Origin: Polaribacter dokdonensis
Lineage (GTDB): Bacteria > Bacteroidota > Bacteroidia > Flavobacteriales > Flavobacteriaceae
Reading direction: 5' to 3'
Assembly: GCF_024362345.1 (NCBI RefSeq)
Contig: NZ_CP101505.1
Location: forward strand, 702,001-766,000
Length of the DNA stretch: 64,000 nt
Below, one piece after another: positions 35,801-44,710 of this stretch. The translations under genes and the position numbers were made by a program. The notes under the pieces were generated by a model. The model was given only the letters and a program-made list of their open reading frames with translations. It did not search any database and was not told the DNA's origin. The first letter of the stretch is position 1. Every line of letters begins with the position of its first letter.

Positions 35801-37911
35801 CTTTGCATTAAACCTAAACCTCCTAAATCTGCACCTATTACATCTAAATCTATATTGGCTTCAGTATTTGAACTATCTAGCTTTACTTGAGCATCTAATG
35901 TGAAATTTAGATTATCATCTTTATATTTTGAGGAAAGTTCACCTAAACCATTATTAAATTCTCCTGATAAAATTACATCATTAATAGCATAATCATTATA
36001 GTTGAAATTAGAAACTGTAGCCTTTAGTGAAGCATCTAAATTATTTAGAGAATTTCCACTACCTGAAGTTTGTAAATTTAAACTTAAAGTACCCAATTGA
36101 TCATTTTGTAAAAGCTGATTTATTTGATACTCTTTTATTTGAATATTGGCGTCAAAATCAATAATCTCTTTGTTTTTAAAAGCACCAATTACAACAATTG
36201 CACCTTGTGATGAATTTAGAGTAAGATTTGTATTTATATTTTCTAAGCCTCCATTAATAGCTCCTTCAATAGTAATTTGTTTTGGTAATTTGATGCTTAA
36301 ATCAGTTTCGTTTACAAATTTCAGTAGATCTGTTCTTGTTGTATTTACCTTTAAACTTGGCAAGTTTACTTTTAGTTCATTTGGCTTAGTAGCATTTAAA
36401 ATAGTACCTTCAATAAATAAATTGGTGTCTTTACCCCAATTAATATTGCTATTCTCTAGATTGATATTACTTAGAGATCCAGCAGCAAATAATGAACCTC
36501 TTATTGTTTTTTTGCTAAGTTCTTTTAAATATGAGTTCTCTTTTAATGAAGGCTGAAACTTTAGAAGTCGATTTAAATTTAACTGAATAGTTGGTAAATT
36601 TAAAGATACAGACACATTTTTTGGATTATTAAGTAAACTAGAAATTGAAGCATAACTCATATTTAAATTACCCTTCATTTTACTTGAATCTAAACCAAAA
36701 TAGAAATTATTAAAAACCAGTTTTTTATCTGAAAACGTACTTTCAAATTCTAGTCGATCCAAATTTAAACCTGAACTCTCTTTAAAATTTAGCTTGTTTA
36801 GCACTATACCTCCTTTTTCATCTTTATAGGTAATATCTTTAGCTATCAAGTTGAATTCAGTTAAATAAACTGCATTAGGATTAAACTTTGCTTTTTTTAC
36901 TTTCTGACCATTAGCAGTATATTGAATTGCATTATTCTCCAGATTTAATTCTTCTAAACTAAATGAAACATTTGGCCATTCAAAATTTGAGTTAGTTGTT
37001 TTTGTAGTATTTTTTTGACCAGCAAGATTTAGTACAACCTTAGAATTTTTAAGACTGATGGAATTTATATCAAAAATGGATTCCTCTAGATTTAATCTTG
37101 GTGCATCAGATTCAAAATCCTCTAATTCTAAATTTGCAGATAATTGGTTTACTCGATCTTCGTATAAAAACTGCGTGTTTTTAACATCAATATAATCTGC
37201 ATAAAGATTTGGCAAAGGAACATCATCTGAAGAAGGCAATAAAACTGGCAACTGCTGAAATTCGATATTGGAATCTGATAAGAGAATTTTATCAGTTTCA
37301 AACAACATATTGTCAACATCTAGTTTTTGAACTTCTGTAGATAATTGACCAACTTTATAGCTGCTTTTAATTCCTAATGGAATATCATTATAAACAATAT
37401 CAAAATCAGAAAAATTAAGACTTCCTATAACAATATTAGGTGATGTATTTGTAGTATCTTGAGCAATATTTGAGTTAGTATCTGATGCAAAAGCATCTAT
37501 TAGAAATTGAAAATTGTACCCAGAAATTGTATCCTTTCTAATAATGTTGGCTTTTAAACCTGTCCATTCTACAGCATCTATACCAATTGCAGAGCCATTA
37601 ATTATACCCCAAATTGGCAAATTGGCTTCTAATGATTTAGAATAAACTAAAGTGTCTCCTTTTTTATCCTCTAAATACAAGCCATCTAATTCCAAATCAC
37701 CATCAAAAGTAATGAAAGCTTTTTCTATCTCTACAACAGTATTGGTTTTATTGGAAATGTAACTTGTGGCTTTATTTACAATAATGTCTTGGCCCCAAGG
37801 ACTTCTAATGAAAAGAACTATTAAAAATAGAAAAACTAAAACACCCAAGAAAACCCTTAGAAATCTTCTTAAATATCGAAATTTATTTTTCTTATTTTTT
37901 TTGGCTGACAC
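32875..37911 (-). CDS. tamB: TamB-family translocation and assembly module protein (TamL partner)
   Basis: The 1678-residue protein has one N-terminal membrane anchor (FLRVFLGVLVFLFLIVLFI), then a very long beta-rich taco- or bridge-like region with AsmA-like repeats. It ends in the TamB C-terminal domain (about 1300-1620; GRLSLTGTYEIADGHYEL, GGRVSWSGDPFDASLDVSAIYK, LNRFYPDSG). The final 50 residues are Lys/Glu-rich. Such proteins span the periplasm and are thought to conduct phospholipids or assist outer-membrane protein insertion. A -7 element TATCTTTG (37930-37937) lies just upstream, and tamL follows within 3 bp. Confidence 0.93.
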   Translation of the reverse strand: MSAKKNKKNKFRYLRRFLRVFLGVLVFLFLIVLFIRSPWGQDIIVNKATSYISNKTNTVVEIEKAFITFDGDLELDGLYLEDKKGDTLVYSKSLEANLPIWGIINGSAIGIDAVEWTGLKANIIRKDTISGYNFQFLIDAFASDTNSNIAQDTTNTSPNIVIGSLNFSDFDIVYNDIPLGIKSSYKVGQLSTEVQKLDVDNMLFETDKILLSDSNIEFQQLPVLLPSSDDVPLPNLYADYIDVKNTQFLYEDRVNQLSANLELEDFESDAPRLNLEESIFDINSISLKNSKVVLNLAGQKNTTKTTNSNFEWPNVSFSLEELNLENNAIQYTANGQKVKKAKFNPNAVYLTEFNLIAKDITYKDEKGGIVLNKLNFKESSGLNLDRLEFESTFSDKKLVFNNFYFGLDSSKMKGNLNMSYASISSLLNNPKNVSVSLNLPTIQLNLNRLLKFQPSLKENSYLKELSKKTIRGSLFAAGSLSNINLENSNINWGKDTNLFIEGTILNATKPNELKVNLPSLKVNTTRTDLLKFVNETDLSIKLPKQITIEGAINGGLENINTNLTLNSSQGAIVVIGAFKNKEIIDFDANIQIKEYQINQLLQNDQLGTLSLNLQTSGSGNSLNNLDASLKATVSNFNYNDYAINDVILSGEFNNGLGELSSKYKDDNLNFTLDAQVKLDSSNTEANIDLDVIGADLGGLGLMQRNIKTGMDISASFNGNLEAYQVDANVKNGVVVYDNNTFLLGQIKANGFTNKDTTSVSIDNKMLNLKLESNSDPQTFASSLQKHIESYFYRNVVLTDTITNPVNIKFRGKISQTPLLEDVFLVNLKDIDTIDIALDFNQLERKLDAEITAPHINYSGNELDSLAFTMNTDKDSFNFELGFKGINANPFRVPQTNITGKQVNNELALTFKGFDKEQTLMNVAAKITGSRERLVFSVDPNNLVLNKANWNIPANNSMVFSDNNQLSFTNFRIDKENQSIVITDNADNIEKTHIAVNYKNFKISEVLNYLNPDRQIANGILNGTFVLEEPFSDTGIVADLQVDKFKILKTDLGKLAIDAKSLGGNQYDFKANLKEGDINLDLTGGYSVANNDAKLNLDIKLNEFKMKALNTLSLGEIKETEGSFSGDFEVTGTVSNPKYTGNINFNNADFTITKLNTKFTLKNEKLRLDNEGLYLSKFTVLDAKKNPLTLSGKILTESFINPKFDLQLKAKNFRLLNAKKEDNPSLYGLATFNANADLTGDLQIPKLSANVTLGLDTNVTYVLPSAYASVENRDDVVVFVNRENPDAILTQTEEQSAVITGFDIFAKLNVTKEAAVTVVINEDTGDNFKVSGDGEFIFNMVPNGRLSLTGTYEIADGHYELNLYGLVNRRFNLAPGGRVSWSGDPFDASLDVSAIYKIETTASPLMAAQISDEDPSVKNKFKQVLPFNVYLNIDGDLLQPKISFNLDMPEDEQGAVGGQVYGRVQQVNQQEEELNKQVFSLLVLNRFYPDSGSDGSSGGFATIARDNLNDAVSGQLNAFSDKILGNSGIELDFDLNSYTDYQGTAATDRTQLGVTAQKKLFNERLTVRVGSDVDLQGSSQTGNETPLIGNVSLEYKLSEDGRYRLKGFRKSEFENVIDGQTIVNGIALIFTQEFNQFRELWDAIFKGQNDKVEKDKELAESKLKKKENKIDNSIEKKKN

Positions 37912-38056
37912 TACTACTATTTTGATTTACAAAGATATTACAGACGAATTACTAAATTATCTTATTTAAACAATATATTAACGCTATTCAACTTTAATAT
38001 TTCCTTAAAAAACTTTTAATACATTTGTTAAAACTTAAAAGTATAGCTTTAAACTG

Positions 38057-38710
38057 ATGAAACAAATTATTATTTTTTTACTTCTAATAATAGCTGCAGT
38101 AATTGGCTATGGAGAATATAGTGATTACAAAAGATATCACTCACCAAATGTTGATTATATCACTGATCAAAAAATTGATGTAAATTATTACAATCAAGAA
38201 TTTGTAAATAATTATTATAAGGCTGTAGAAGACTTAAATAGCTATGTAAAATTGCAGTGGACTGTTAATGATATTGATGTAAGAACACCTGAAGATGATG
38301 ATATAGAGACAACTGAAGCCGTTAAAAAGTATACTGAAAAATTAGCTGAGATAAAATTTTATGAAGCTAAATTAAATAACTCATTGCAGCTAAAAGAACA
38401 AGGCAAAACAAATAAGGAAATTCAATATTTAGAGTTGAATGGACTTACTTTAGAAGATTATAATAGCCAAAAGCATGCAGAGCTTATAAAATCGTTATTT
38501 AAAAACAAAACCAATTTATATAATGGAGAAAAGAATGCCATTATTTATGAGGTGCAAAAAAAGTTAGTTGATCAAGGGGAATCTATACAAATAGATGGAG
38601 TTTATAGAATTGAAACGCTTAATGCCATTAAAGCCTTTGAGCAAAAAAACGATTTATTAGCTGATGGTTATTTAGATGAATTAACAATAGAATTGTTATT
38701 TCAGAATTAA
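38057..38710 (+). CDS. membrane-anchored protein with C-terminal peptidoglycan-binding domain
   Basis: One N-terminal membrane span (IIIFLLLIIAAVIGYG) is followed by a helical, charged, periplasmic region (about 30-150). Residues 155-217 form a PG_binding_1-type three-helix domain with the typical pattern VQKKLVDQGESIQIDGVYR and TLNAIKAFEQKNDL. I do not recognise the middle region. It is a single gene, convergent with menE (4-bp overlap) and divergent from tamB, so it may share the 145-bp intergenic region with tamB. A structural or cell-wall-tethering role is inferred. Confidence 0.8.
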   Translation: MKQIIIFLLLIIAAVIGYGEYSDYKRYHSPNVDYITDQKIDVNYYNQEFVNNYYKAVEDLNSYVKLQWTVNDIDVRTPEDDDIETTEAVKKYTEKLAEIKFYEAKLNNSLQLKEQGKTNKEIQYLELNGLTLEDYNSQKHAELIKSLFKNKTNLYNGEKNAIIYEVQKKLVDQGESIQIDGVYRIETLNAIKAFEQKNDLLADGYLDELTIELLFQN

Positions 38711-39777
38711 ACACCTAACTGTAAAACATCAATTGATTTAGTTCTTTGAACTTTACCTGTAGCAGTTTCAATAAAGTTTCTAATGAAATAAATGTTTTTA
38801 GGAATCTCGAATTTATCTAGAATTCTTGCGTTTTTAATTTCTTCCAATAACATAGGTTGTTCAGAACCTTCAACCACCAAAACTAATTTTTCACCCAATT
38901 TTTGATCTTTTACACCAGCTACAAAAAATCGGTTTGAAACTAATTTTGCGAGCTTATTTTCAATTTGTTCTGGATTGAGCTTTATACCTCCAGAGTTTAT
39001 GATATTGTCAAAACGACCTAACCATTCAAATTGATTACTAGAAACTAATTGAACAACATCATTGGTAAAAATTATTTCTTCTGAGATTGAAGGAGCTTTA
39101 ATTACCAAACAATTTCTATTATCTATAAAAATTGAAACATTAGGTAAGCACTGATAAAAGTTTTGCTTATAAGCTAAAGTTGACTCTCTCCCTACTTCAT
39201 TTATTTTCTTAAGTGCAATATGAGTAATGGTTTCTGTCATGCCATAAGTAGCAAAAACAGAAGTACTTACATTTTGAAGTTTTTGATGTAATGAGGCAGA
39301 AATTACTCCTCCACCAACAATTAACTTTTTAATTAATTCTAAATTTGACAATGAGTTTTCTACTTGTAAAGGAACCATTGCAGAAAAATCATAGGTTTTA
39401 CTCAAGTTTTCTAAAGGTTTTGAACTAGAAGCTATAACATCTAAATGCCAACCTAAAGTTAACGCTCTTACCAACATCATTTTGCCAGCAATATAGTTTA
39501 TGGGTAAACATAATAATGCAGTTGTAGATGCACCTAAATTGAAATAAGAACCTGTGGCTTTTGCAGAATTTACCATATGCTCTTTACTCAATTGAATTGA
39601 TTTTGGTTTTCCTGTAGAACCAGAAGTTTTTACAATGATGTTTTTTTTATCATTAAACCAGTCTTCTAAAAAAAGACTCAATTCTAAAGAAATTTCTTTA
39701 GCATAATTACATAATTCAATTTCCGAAGAAAATGATTTGTCATTCAATTTAAAATGTAAATGAAATTTATTCTGCAC
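38707..39777 (-). CDS. menE: o-succinylbenzoate-CoA ligase (MenE), short form
   Basis: This 356-residue AMP-forming ligase activates o-succinylbenzoate for menaquinone synthesis. The P-loop motif VKTSGSTGKPKSIQLS, the A5 motif FATYGMTET and WLGRFDNIINSGGIKLNPEQIE are present. The C-terminal subdomain ends in the catalytic Lys region (TATGKVQRTKS). It is shorter than the roughly 450-residue MenE of Bacillus, as is common in Bacteroidetes. It overlaps the CPBP gene by 11 bp and is the last gene of a menaquinone-linked operon that includes menC and menA. Confidence 0.92.
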   Translation of the reverse strand: MQNKFHLHFKLNDKSFSSEIELCNYAKEISLELSLFLEDWFNDKKNIIVKTSGSTGKPKSIQLSKEHMVNSAKATGSYFNLGASTTALLCLPINYIAGKMMLVRALTLGWHLDVIASSSKPLENLSKTYDFSAMVPLQVENSLSNLELIKKLIVGGGVISASLHQKLQNVSTSVFATYGMTETITHIALKKINEVGRESTLAYKQNFYQCLPNVSIFIDNRNCLVIKAPSISEEIIFTNDVVQLVSSNQFEWLGRFDNIINSGGIKLNPEQIENKLAKLVSNRFFVAGVKDQKLGEKLVLVVEGSEQPMLLEEIKNARILDKFEIPKNIYFIRNFIETATGKVQRTKSIDVLQLGV

Positions 39778-40714
39778 TGTTATCTTCTAAAACTCTATAA
39801 TTATCTGTTAGATTATTAGGTTTTTCAATCTTTCCAAAAAGTTTTTCTGACCAATTAGACCATTTGTATTTTTTAGCAAAAATGAAAAGTAAAATAGGAA
39901 AAATCACAAAAACTGGCACATAAACATCTGCTCCTAAAGCTGGTTCAGACATATCAATTAGTACTGAATCTGTTTGAAAAACTGTCCAATCTGCTGTTAC
40001 TAAAAGTGCCGTAAATAAATTATTAGCAGCATGAAAACCTAATGCTAACTCCAAGCCTTCATCCATCAACGTTAAAATACCTAAGAAAAAACCTGTTCCT
40101 ATATAGTAGATTAGCAGCTCATACCCCAATTTACTTACTTCTGGATTTGCAATGTGTAACAAACCAAAAACGATTGACGTAAAAAATAATGGAAACCATC
40201 TTGTTTTTGTAATCACACCTAATCCTTGCATTAAATGTCCTCTAAAAAGATATTCTTCAAAACTTGTTTGTAGTGGAATTAACAAAACTGCAATTACCAA
40301 TAAGACCAAGAATTTATTCAAATTAAAATTCCATTGATAATTTTCTGGAGATAAAAAATAATCAACCATTAAAAAGGCGGTTGTAATAATTCCCCAAAGA
40401 AAAAAGGCAAAGAATACCCTTTTCCAGTCTATCTTTTTTCTAGATGTTGTTAAAGAAGTTAAAGATTGTTGATGAACAAATTTTGTCCATAATAAAACAG
40501 CAACTAAACCAATTGCAAAAGGAATTAAACTTTCTATTAAAAAACGAGTTGCTCCTTTGTTTTCAATTTCTGTTTGAATAATTTTATCTACATCTAAATC
40601 TAGCACCACCATTGCTACAAAATTCAAACCCATTAAACCGAAAAATAGAATTGGAATAATTAAATATTTCCACATTCCTAACTGTCCTTTATATGCTTGT
40701 TGTATGTAATTCAT
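39767..40714 (-). CDS. CPBP-family intramembrane metalloprotease
   Basis: The 315-residue protein has about eight membrane spans and the Abi/CPBP motifs: EEYLFRG (EExxxR), FGLLHIAN (FxxxH) and FHAANNLF (HxxxN/B). These are the residues expected to hold zinc in type II CAAX-prenyl-protease-like enzymes. The substrate is unknown. It is coupled to menC (1-bp gap) and menE (11-bp overlap). The menaquinone setting may hint at a prenyl or quinone-related function, but CPBP genes occur in many operons. Confidence 0.9.
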   Translation of the reverse strand: MNYIQQAYKGQLGMWKYLIIPILFFGLMGLNFVAMVVLDLDVDKIIQTEIENKGATRFLIESLIPFAIGLVAVLLWTKFVHQQSLTSLTTSRKKIDWKRVFFAFFLWGIITTAFLMVDYFLSPENYQWNFNLNKFLVLLVIAVLLIPLQTSFEEYLFRGHLMQGLGVITKTRWFPLFFTSIVFGLLHIANPEVSKLGYELLIYYIGTGFFLGILTLMDEGLELALGFHAANNLFTALLVTADWTVFQTDSVLIDMSEPALGADVYVPVFVIFPILLFIFAKKYKWSNWSEKLFGKIEKPNNLTDNYRVLEDNSAE

Positions 40715-40715
40715 C

Positions 40716-41753
40716 TTAAATATTAAAATTCCACTGTAAATTATTATTGTAATGTAAAGTTCCTTCTTTAACTTCTAAAGGACTTTGAATGTTATTCGTA
40801 AATAAGCTTCCTGTTCCTAAACCTTGAGGCAAATTACTTTGCAAAGTATAGGTAAATTGGGCAATTGCATTCAAGCCAATATTACTTTCTAATGCTGATG
40901 TTATCCACCAACCACTATTGTTCTCTTCTGCTAAATTAATCCATTCTGAGCTTCCTGCAAATCCACCAACCAAACTTGGTTTTAATATGATGTATTGAGG
41001 ATTTATAGTATGAATTACTTTTCTTTTATCCTCAACAGAAAATACACCTATTAATTCTTCATCTAGTGCAATTGGCAAAGGAGTTTGCTCACATAATTTT
41101 GCCATTTCTTGCAATTGGCCTTGTTTTATAGGCTGTTCTATAGAATGAAGATCTAACTCTGATAAGGTTTTTAATTTTTCTAAAGCATTTTCTGGCAAAA
41201 ATGCTCCATTAGCATCTACTCTTAATTCTATTTCTTTAGACGAAAACTCTTTACGAATTGAGGTTAACAATTCAATTTCTGTATCAAAATCAATAGCACC
41301 AATTTTCATTTTAATACATGAAAAACCAGATGCCAATTTATCTTTAATTTGAGATTTCATAAAAGACTTATCACCCATCCAAACTAAACCATTTATTGGA
41401 ATAGCCTCTTTACCTTTTGTAAAATTAGATGGAAAAAGCTCGAATTTATTATTACTATTTAATGATAAAATAGCTTGCTCTAAGCCAAATTGAATAGAAG
41501 GATAATTACTTAATTCAAAAAGTAACTTTTGCAAACCTATATTGATGTTTTTACATGCCCAAGCTAGCTTTTCTTCATAATTAGGCAAATCATCTATACT
41601 TAAGCCTCTAAACAAACCTGTTTCTCCAATTCCTATTTTATCATTCTCATTTAAAATGATAAAATAAGTTTCTTTCGTTCTTAAAATTCCACGAGAAGTA
41701 CCACTTGGATTTTTAAAATTGAGCGTATATTTTTTGTATTCAGCTTTAATCAA
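40716..41753 (-). CDS. menC: o-succinylbenzoate synthase
   Basis: The 345-residue enolase-superfamily enzyme dehydrates SHCHC to o-succinylbenzoate. A capping domain (1-110) is followed by the barrel with the catalytic KMKIG motif (KxK). Metal ligands are visible in RVDANGAF, SIEQPI and PIALDEELIG, and a further Lys in ILKPSLVGG. It lies 6 bp after the SRPBCC gene and 1 bp before the CPBP gene in the same transcription unit. Confidence 0.93.
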   Translation of the reverse strand: MIKAEYKKYTLNFKNPSGTSRGILRTKETYFIILNENDKIGIGETGLFRGLSIDDLPNYEEKLAWACKNINIGLQKLLFELSNYPSIQFGLEQAILSLNSNNKFELFPSNFTKGKEAIPINGLVWMGDKSFMKSQIKDKLASGFSCIKMKIGAIDFDTEIELLTSIRKEFSSKEIELRVDANGAFLPENALEKLKTLSELDLHSIEQPIKQGQLQEMAKLCEQTPLPIALDEELIGVFSVEDKRKVIHTINPQYIILKPSLVGGFAGSSEWINLAEENNSGWWITSALESNIGLNAIAQFTYTLQSNLPQGLGTGSLFTNNIQSPLEVKEGTLHYNNNLQWNFNI

Positions 41754-41759
41754 AATAAA

Positions 41760-42275
41760 TTATTTATTCTCAATATAGGTTTTAAAATTATTTAGATAAC
41801 CTTGGTCTTGATTTTGAAAAGTTGATTTAAAGTAAGGAAACATACAAGCCATTATATAAGAATCACTTCTACAGCTCGAATTTAAAGTTATAGTAGTAAC
41901 ACCATTGTTTTCTGTAAAAACGTAATCGTCTTTTTTAAGCATGTTTTCTGCATCAAAAAATAAAGTTACTTTTTCATTGGGTACATAAGCTACAACTTTT
42001 TCTGTCATTGTAATTTCTTGACCTTGGTTGTCTAAAACAATTTTATAACTACTACCTGTTTTACCTACGTTTTCATTTATTGTTTCTACAGTCTTAATTT
42101 CAGGAATCCAATTCTTTACATTTTCGGTATTGTTAAATGTAGTAAAAACATCAGCTAATGGCTCATTAACAGAAACTTGTGCTTTATAGTTGGTTTCTTT
42201 TACCAATAATCCTGTTACAAAAAACACAAGTACTAAAGCTGTAATTATACCTAATATTATTTTAATCGTTTTCAT
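41760..42275 (-). CDS. SRPBCC (START/polyketide-cyclase-like) family protein
   Basis: An N-terminal membrane anchor (IKIILGIITALVLVFFVTGLLV) precedes a 145-residue helix-grip domain with the SRPBCC pattern INEPLADVFTTFNN-type start (here VNEPLADVFTTFNNTENVKNW), a ligand pocket and a C-terminal helix (YLNNFKTYIENK). The family binds hydrophobic ligands. Its position between menA and menC, 9 bp after menA, suggests a role near quinone intermediates or lipids in the membrane. This is inference only. Confidence 0.83.
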   Translation of the reverse strand: MKTIKIILGIITALVLVFFVTGLLVKETNYKAQVSVNEPLADVFTTFNNTENVKNWIPEIKTVETINENVGKTGSSYKIVLDNQGQEITMTEKVVAYVPNEKVTLFFDAENMLKKDDYVFTENNGVTTITLNSSCRSDSYIMACMFPYFKSTFQNQDQGYLNNFKTYIENK

Positions 42276-42284
42276 AAATGTTGT

Positions 42285-43217
42285 TTAAAATATAAAATTT
42301 GTAATTCCGAAAATTAATGCAAACAAGAATGTACTAAGTGCGACCTTTTTGAGTTCGCCATCTAATTCTGCAGGAATTGTATTTTTAGAAACAGTAATAA
42401 TATTTTTTACTAATGGAATAAAAGCAATTAAATATAACAACTGGTAATAAGATTCAAAATTAAGATAAGTATAGCTTAAAGCAATTACTAAAGCTCCTAA
42501 AATTAAGAAATAATGATATATTTTTGCATTGTTATTACCCAATTTTACCACTAAAGTATTTTTGCTATTAATTTTATCTTGATCTCGATCTCTTAAATTG
42601 TTTAAGTTTAAAACAGCTGTACTTAATAAACCTATTGAAATTGCTGGCAAGAAAACCAACAAGTTAATATTTTTTGTAAATAAAAAATAGCTACCAACTA
42701 CGCTTAACAATCCAAAAAAAAGAAAAACAAAAACATCTCCAAAACCAGAATAGCCATATGCTGAATTACCTACTGTGTATTTAATTGCAGCAGCTATTGA
42801 TGCTATACCCAAACCAAAGAATAGAATAGAATATGCAAAGTTCTCTTTTCCAAAAGAAAAATAGATTAACAACAAGGCTATAATTAAAGTGATAATAGTG
42901 GTTACTATCATTGCATTTTTCATTTGCTTTGGAGTAATTGCACCACTAGAAACCATTCTTGCTTCACCTGTTCTATTTTTGTCTGAACCTTTTATTCCAT
43001 CTCCATAATCATTAGCAAAATTAGAAAGTACTTGAAAACCAATAGTAGTTAAAATTGCTAACCAAAAAATTGGAGATGTTATAATAGACATTTTATTATC
43101 ACCTAATAATGAATCATTTAAAACCTTTATCCCTAAAAACGAACCTACAATAATACCTGAAATTGATAAAGGTAAAGTTCTTAAACGTGCAGCTTTTATA
43201 AAACTTTTTACATCCAT
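42285..43217 (-). CDS. menA: 1,4-dihydroxy-2-naphthoate polyprenyltransferase
   Basis: This 310-residue UbiA-family enzyme attaches the isoprenoid tail to DHNA in menaquinone synthesis. It has about nine membrane spans. The Asp-rich prenyl diphosphate site NFANDYGDGIKGSDKNR and the second motif NLNNLRDRDQDKINSKNT are both complete. The start overlaps the upstream PH-domain gene by 10 bp, and the gene is followed by the SRPBCC gene after 9 bp. Confidence 0.95.
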   Translation of the reverse strand: MDVKSFIKAARLRTLPLSISGIIVGSFLGIKVLNDSLLGDNKMSIITSPIFWLAILTTIGFQVLSNFANDYGDGIKGSDKNRTGEARMVSSGAITPKQMKNAMIVTTIITLIIALLLIYFSFGKENFAYSILFFGLGIASIAAAIKYTVGNSAYGYSGFGDVFVFLFFGLLSVVGSYFLFTKNINLLVFLPAISIGLLSTAVLNLNNLRDRDQDKINSKNTLVVKLGNNNAKIYHYFLILGALVIALSYTYLNFESYYQLLYLIAFIPLVKNIITVSKNTIPAELDGELKKVALSTFLFALIFGITNFIF

Positions 43218-44710
43218 GGAGCGTTACTTGTTTCTACTTTATATAAAGTATGATTATAGATTTTAATGGCTTCTTGATAAGCTATACAAGGAATTTCAAT
43301 TTTTCCAGATGCAGTTTGTAAAACCAGATCTGCAACATTACCTCTTTTTTGAAAAATAGATTGCTTCATTTTAATATTCTGAACTTTAAAAATATCTAAA
43401 TATGTTAAATGAGTCTCTAATAAACCTTTACCCACAATTAACATTTCTTCAGAAATTTGATAGAATCTTTTTTTAACTTTTTTCAATAGCAAGAAAATGG
43501 TAATTGGAATAACTGCAAAAAGTGAATAAAAAACTTCTAGATGATCTATGAAATAAAAAATTGCTGAATAACAAATCAATAGAAATAAACCTGACCAAAA
43601 GAACAATCTTTTCTTATAATAAGAATCAGGATTCTGCTTTGCACCTTCCTCCACTGAGAGTTCTTTAAATACTGATGTTTTTACAATTTCTATTTGCTGC
43701 TCTTTACAACCCACTAAACGAATTAGTTTTTCTTTTTTTGTATTATTTACTTTACCACTTACAGCTTGTTTAAAAGTAATAAAAGAAATCCCTATCAACC
43801 TTTTTAAAGGGTTTGTAGAAATTGTAACATTCTGAATTTTCTGTTTTTTTAAAACAATAGATTTCTTAGTTAATAAACCTTGATTAATTTCAAAAGCGTC
43901 ATCTTTTAAATACGCTCTTAAATTAAAATGTATCAATACAACTTTTACAAAAGAACTTAAAAGTGCAATAACTGTAAGTAGAATTACAAGAATAGTAACC
44001 AAAACTACACTTGCAGACAAATTACTAGTACTTTCTGAAATATAACCATCTAAAGCTTCTGATTGCCCAAAACTAGTAGAGATTTGCTGTATTTGATTAA
44101 AGAAACCAATTACTACAGCAAAGAATAAAAATAAATTCTGCAGATGATTTTCTGTAAGACTTACTCGTAACAGAGCAAAAAAGCCAATTTTTACAATGGG
44201 TTCTACCTTTTCTTCTTCAGCTACTTCACTAACCAATTTCTGACCTTGAGTAATTGTTGCTTTTAAAGCCTCTGCTTTTTCTAATGATAATGCTTTTATA
44301 ACAATTTCTGTGTCTTTAGAACCTGCAGTTTCTATGCTAACTTCAAAAACACCTATTACTTGTTGAACTATATTTTGTTTAAAATTAATATTCTGAATTC
44401 GATGAAATGGGATTTCTACATGTGATTTTTTAAGAATACCTTTTTTAAGAATAAAATGCTGATTGTCTAATTTATATTGAAAGTTTATGTAGATTAAATA
44501 AGCTCTTAAAAACAATAATGTTAATAATAAACCAACACCCAAATAAATATAAGTTACTCCATAAGAAGAAAACTTTGAGAAGTCTTTAAATAGAATAAAC
44601 AAGAAAATCCAAAACAACTTAATGACTCTATAAATTTCTGCAACATAAATGATGAAAATTCCTTTTGGAGACTGTTTAGAAAACTCAGAAAATGTATAAG
44701 AATTATGCAT
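43208..44710 (-). CDS. membrane protein with bacterial PH domains (YdbT-like)
   Basis: The 500-residue protein combines four to six membrane spans with three bPH2 (DUF304) domains at about 75-140, 265-330 and 420-490. Each shows the family pattern, for example LKKSHVEIPFHRIQNINFKQN, VLKKQKIQNVTISTNPLKRL and TYLDIFKVQNIKMKQS. It overlaps the preceding 170-aa PH gene by 8 bp and menA by 10 bp. This YdbS/YdbT-type pair is widespread and its role is unknown. Coupling to menA is noteworthy but may be only operon economy. Confidence 0.88.
   Translation of the reverse strand: MHNSYTFSEFSKQSPKGIFIIYVAEIYRVIKLFWIFLFILFKDFSKFSSYGVTYIYLGVGLLLTLLFLRAYLIYINFQYKLDNQHFILKKGILKKSHVEIPFHRIQNINFKQNIVQQVIGVFEVSIETAGSKDTEIVIKALSLEKAEALKATITQGQKLVSEVAEEEKVEPIVKIGFFALLRVSLTENHLQNLFLFFAVVIGFFNQIQQISTSFGQSEALDGYISESTSNLSASVVLVTILVILLTVIALLSSFVKVVLIHFNLRAYLKDDAFEINQGLLTKKSIVLKKQKIQNVTISTNPLKRLIGISFITFKQAVSGKVNNTKKEKLIRLVGCKEQQIEIVKTSVFKELSVEEGAKQNPDSYYKKRLFFWSGLFLLICYSAIFYFIDHLEVFYSLFAVIPITIFLLLKKVKKRFYQISEEMLIVGKGLLETHLTYLDIFKVQNIKMKQSIFQKRGNVADLVLQTASGKIEIPCIAYQEAIKIYNHTLYKVETSNAPWM

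Noticed and set aside
34313..36556. Several plus-strand frames of 110-140 codons inside tamB
   Set aside because: They are antisense shadows of a long beta-repeat gene in AT-rich DNA; none has a promoter, homology or signal peptide of its own.
37942..37948. AGACGAA half-site upstream of tamB
   Set aside because: It is single, with no partner at 21-22 bp, and falls near -16 to -22 from the -7 element TATCTTTG, unlike the five tandem sites.
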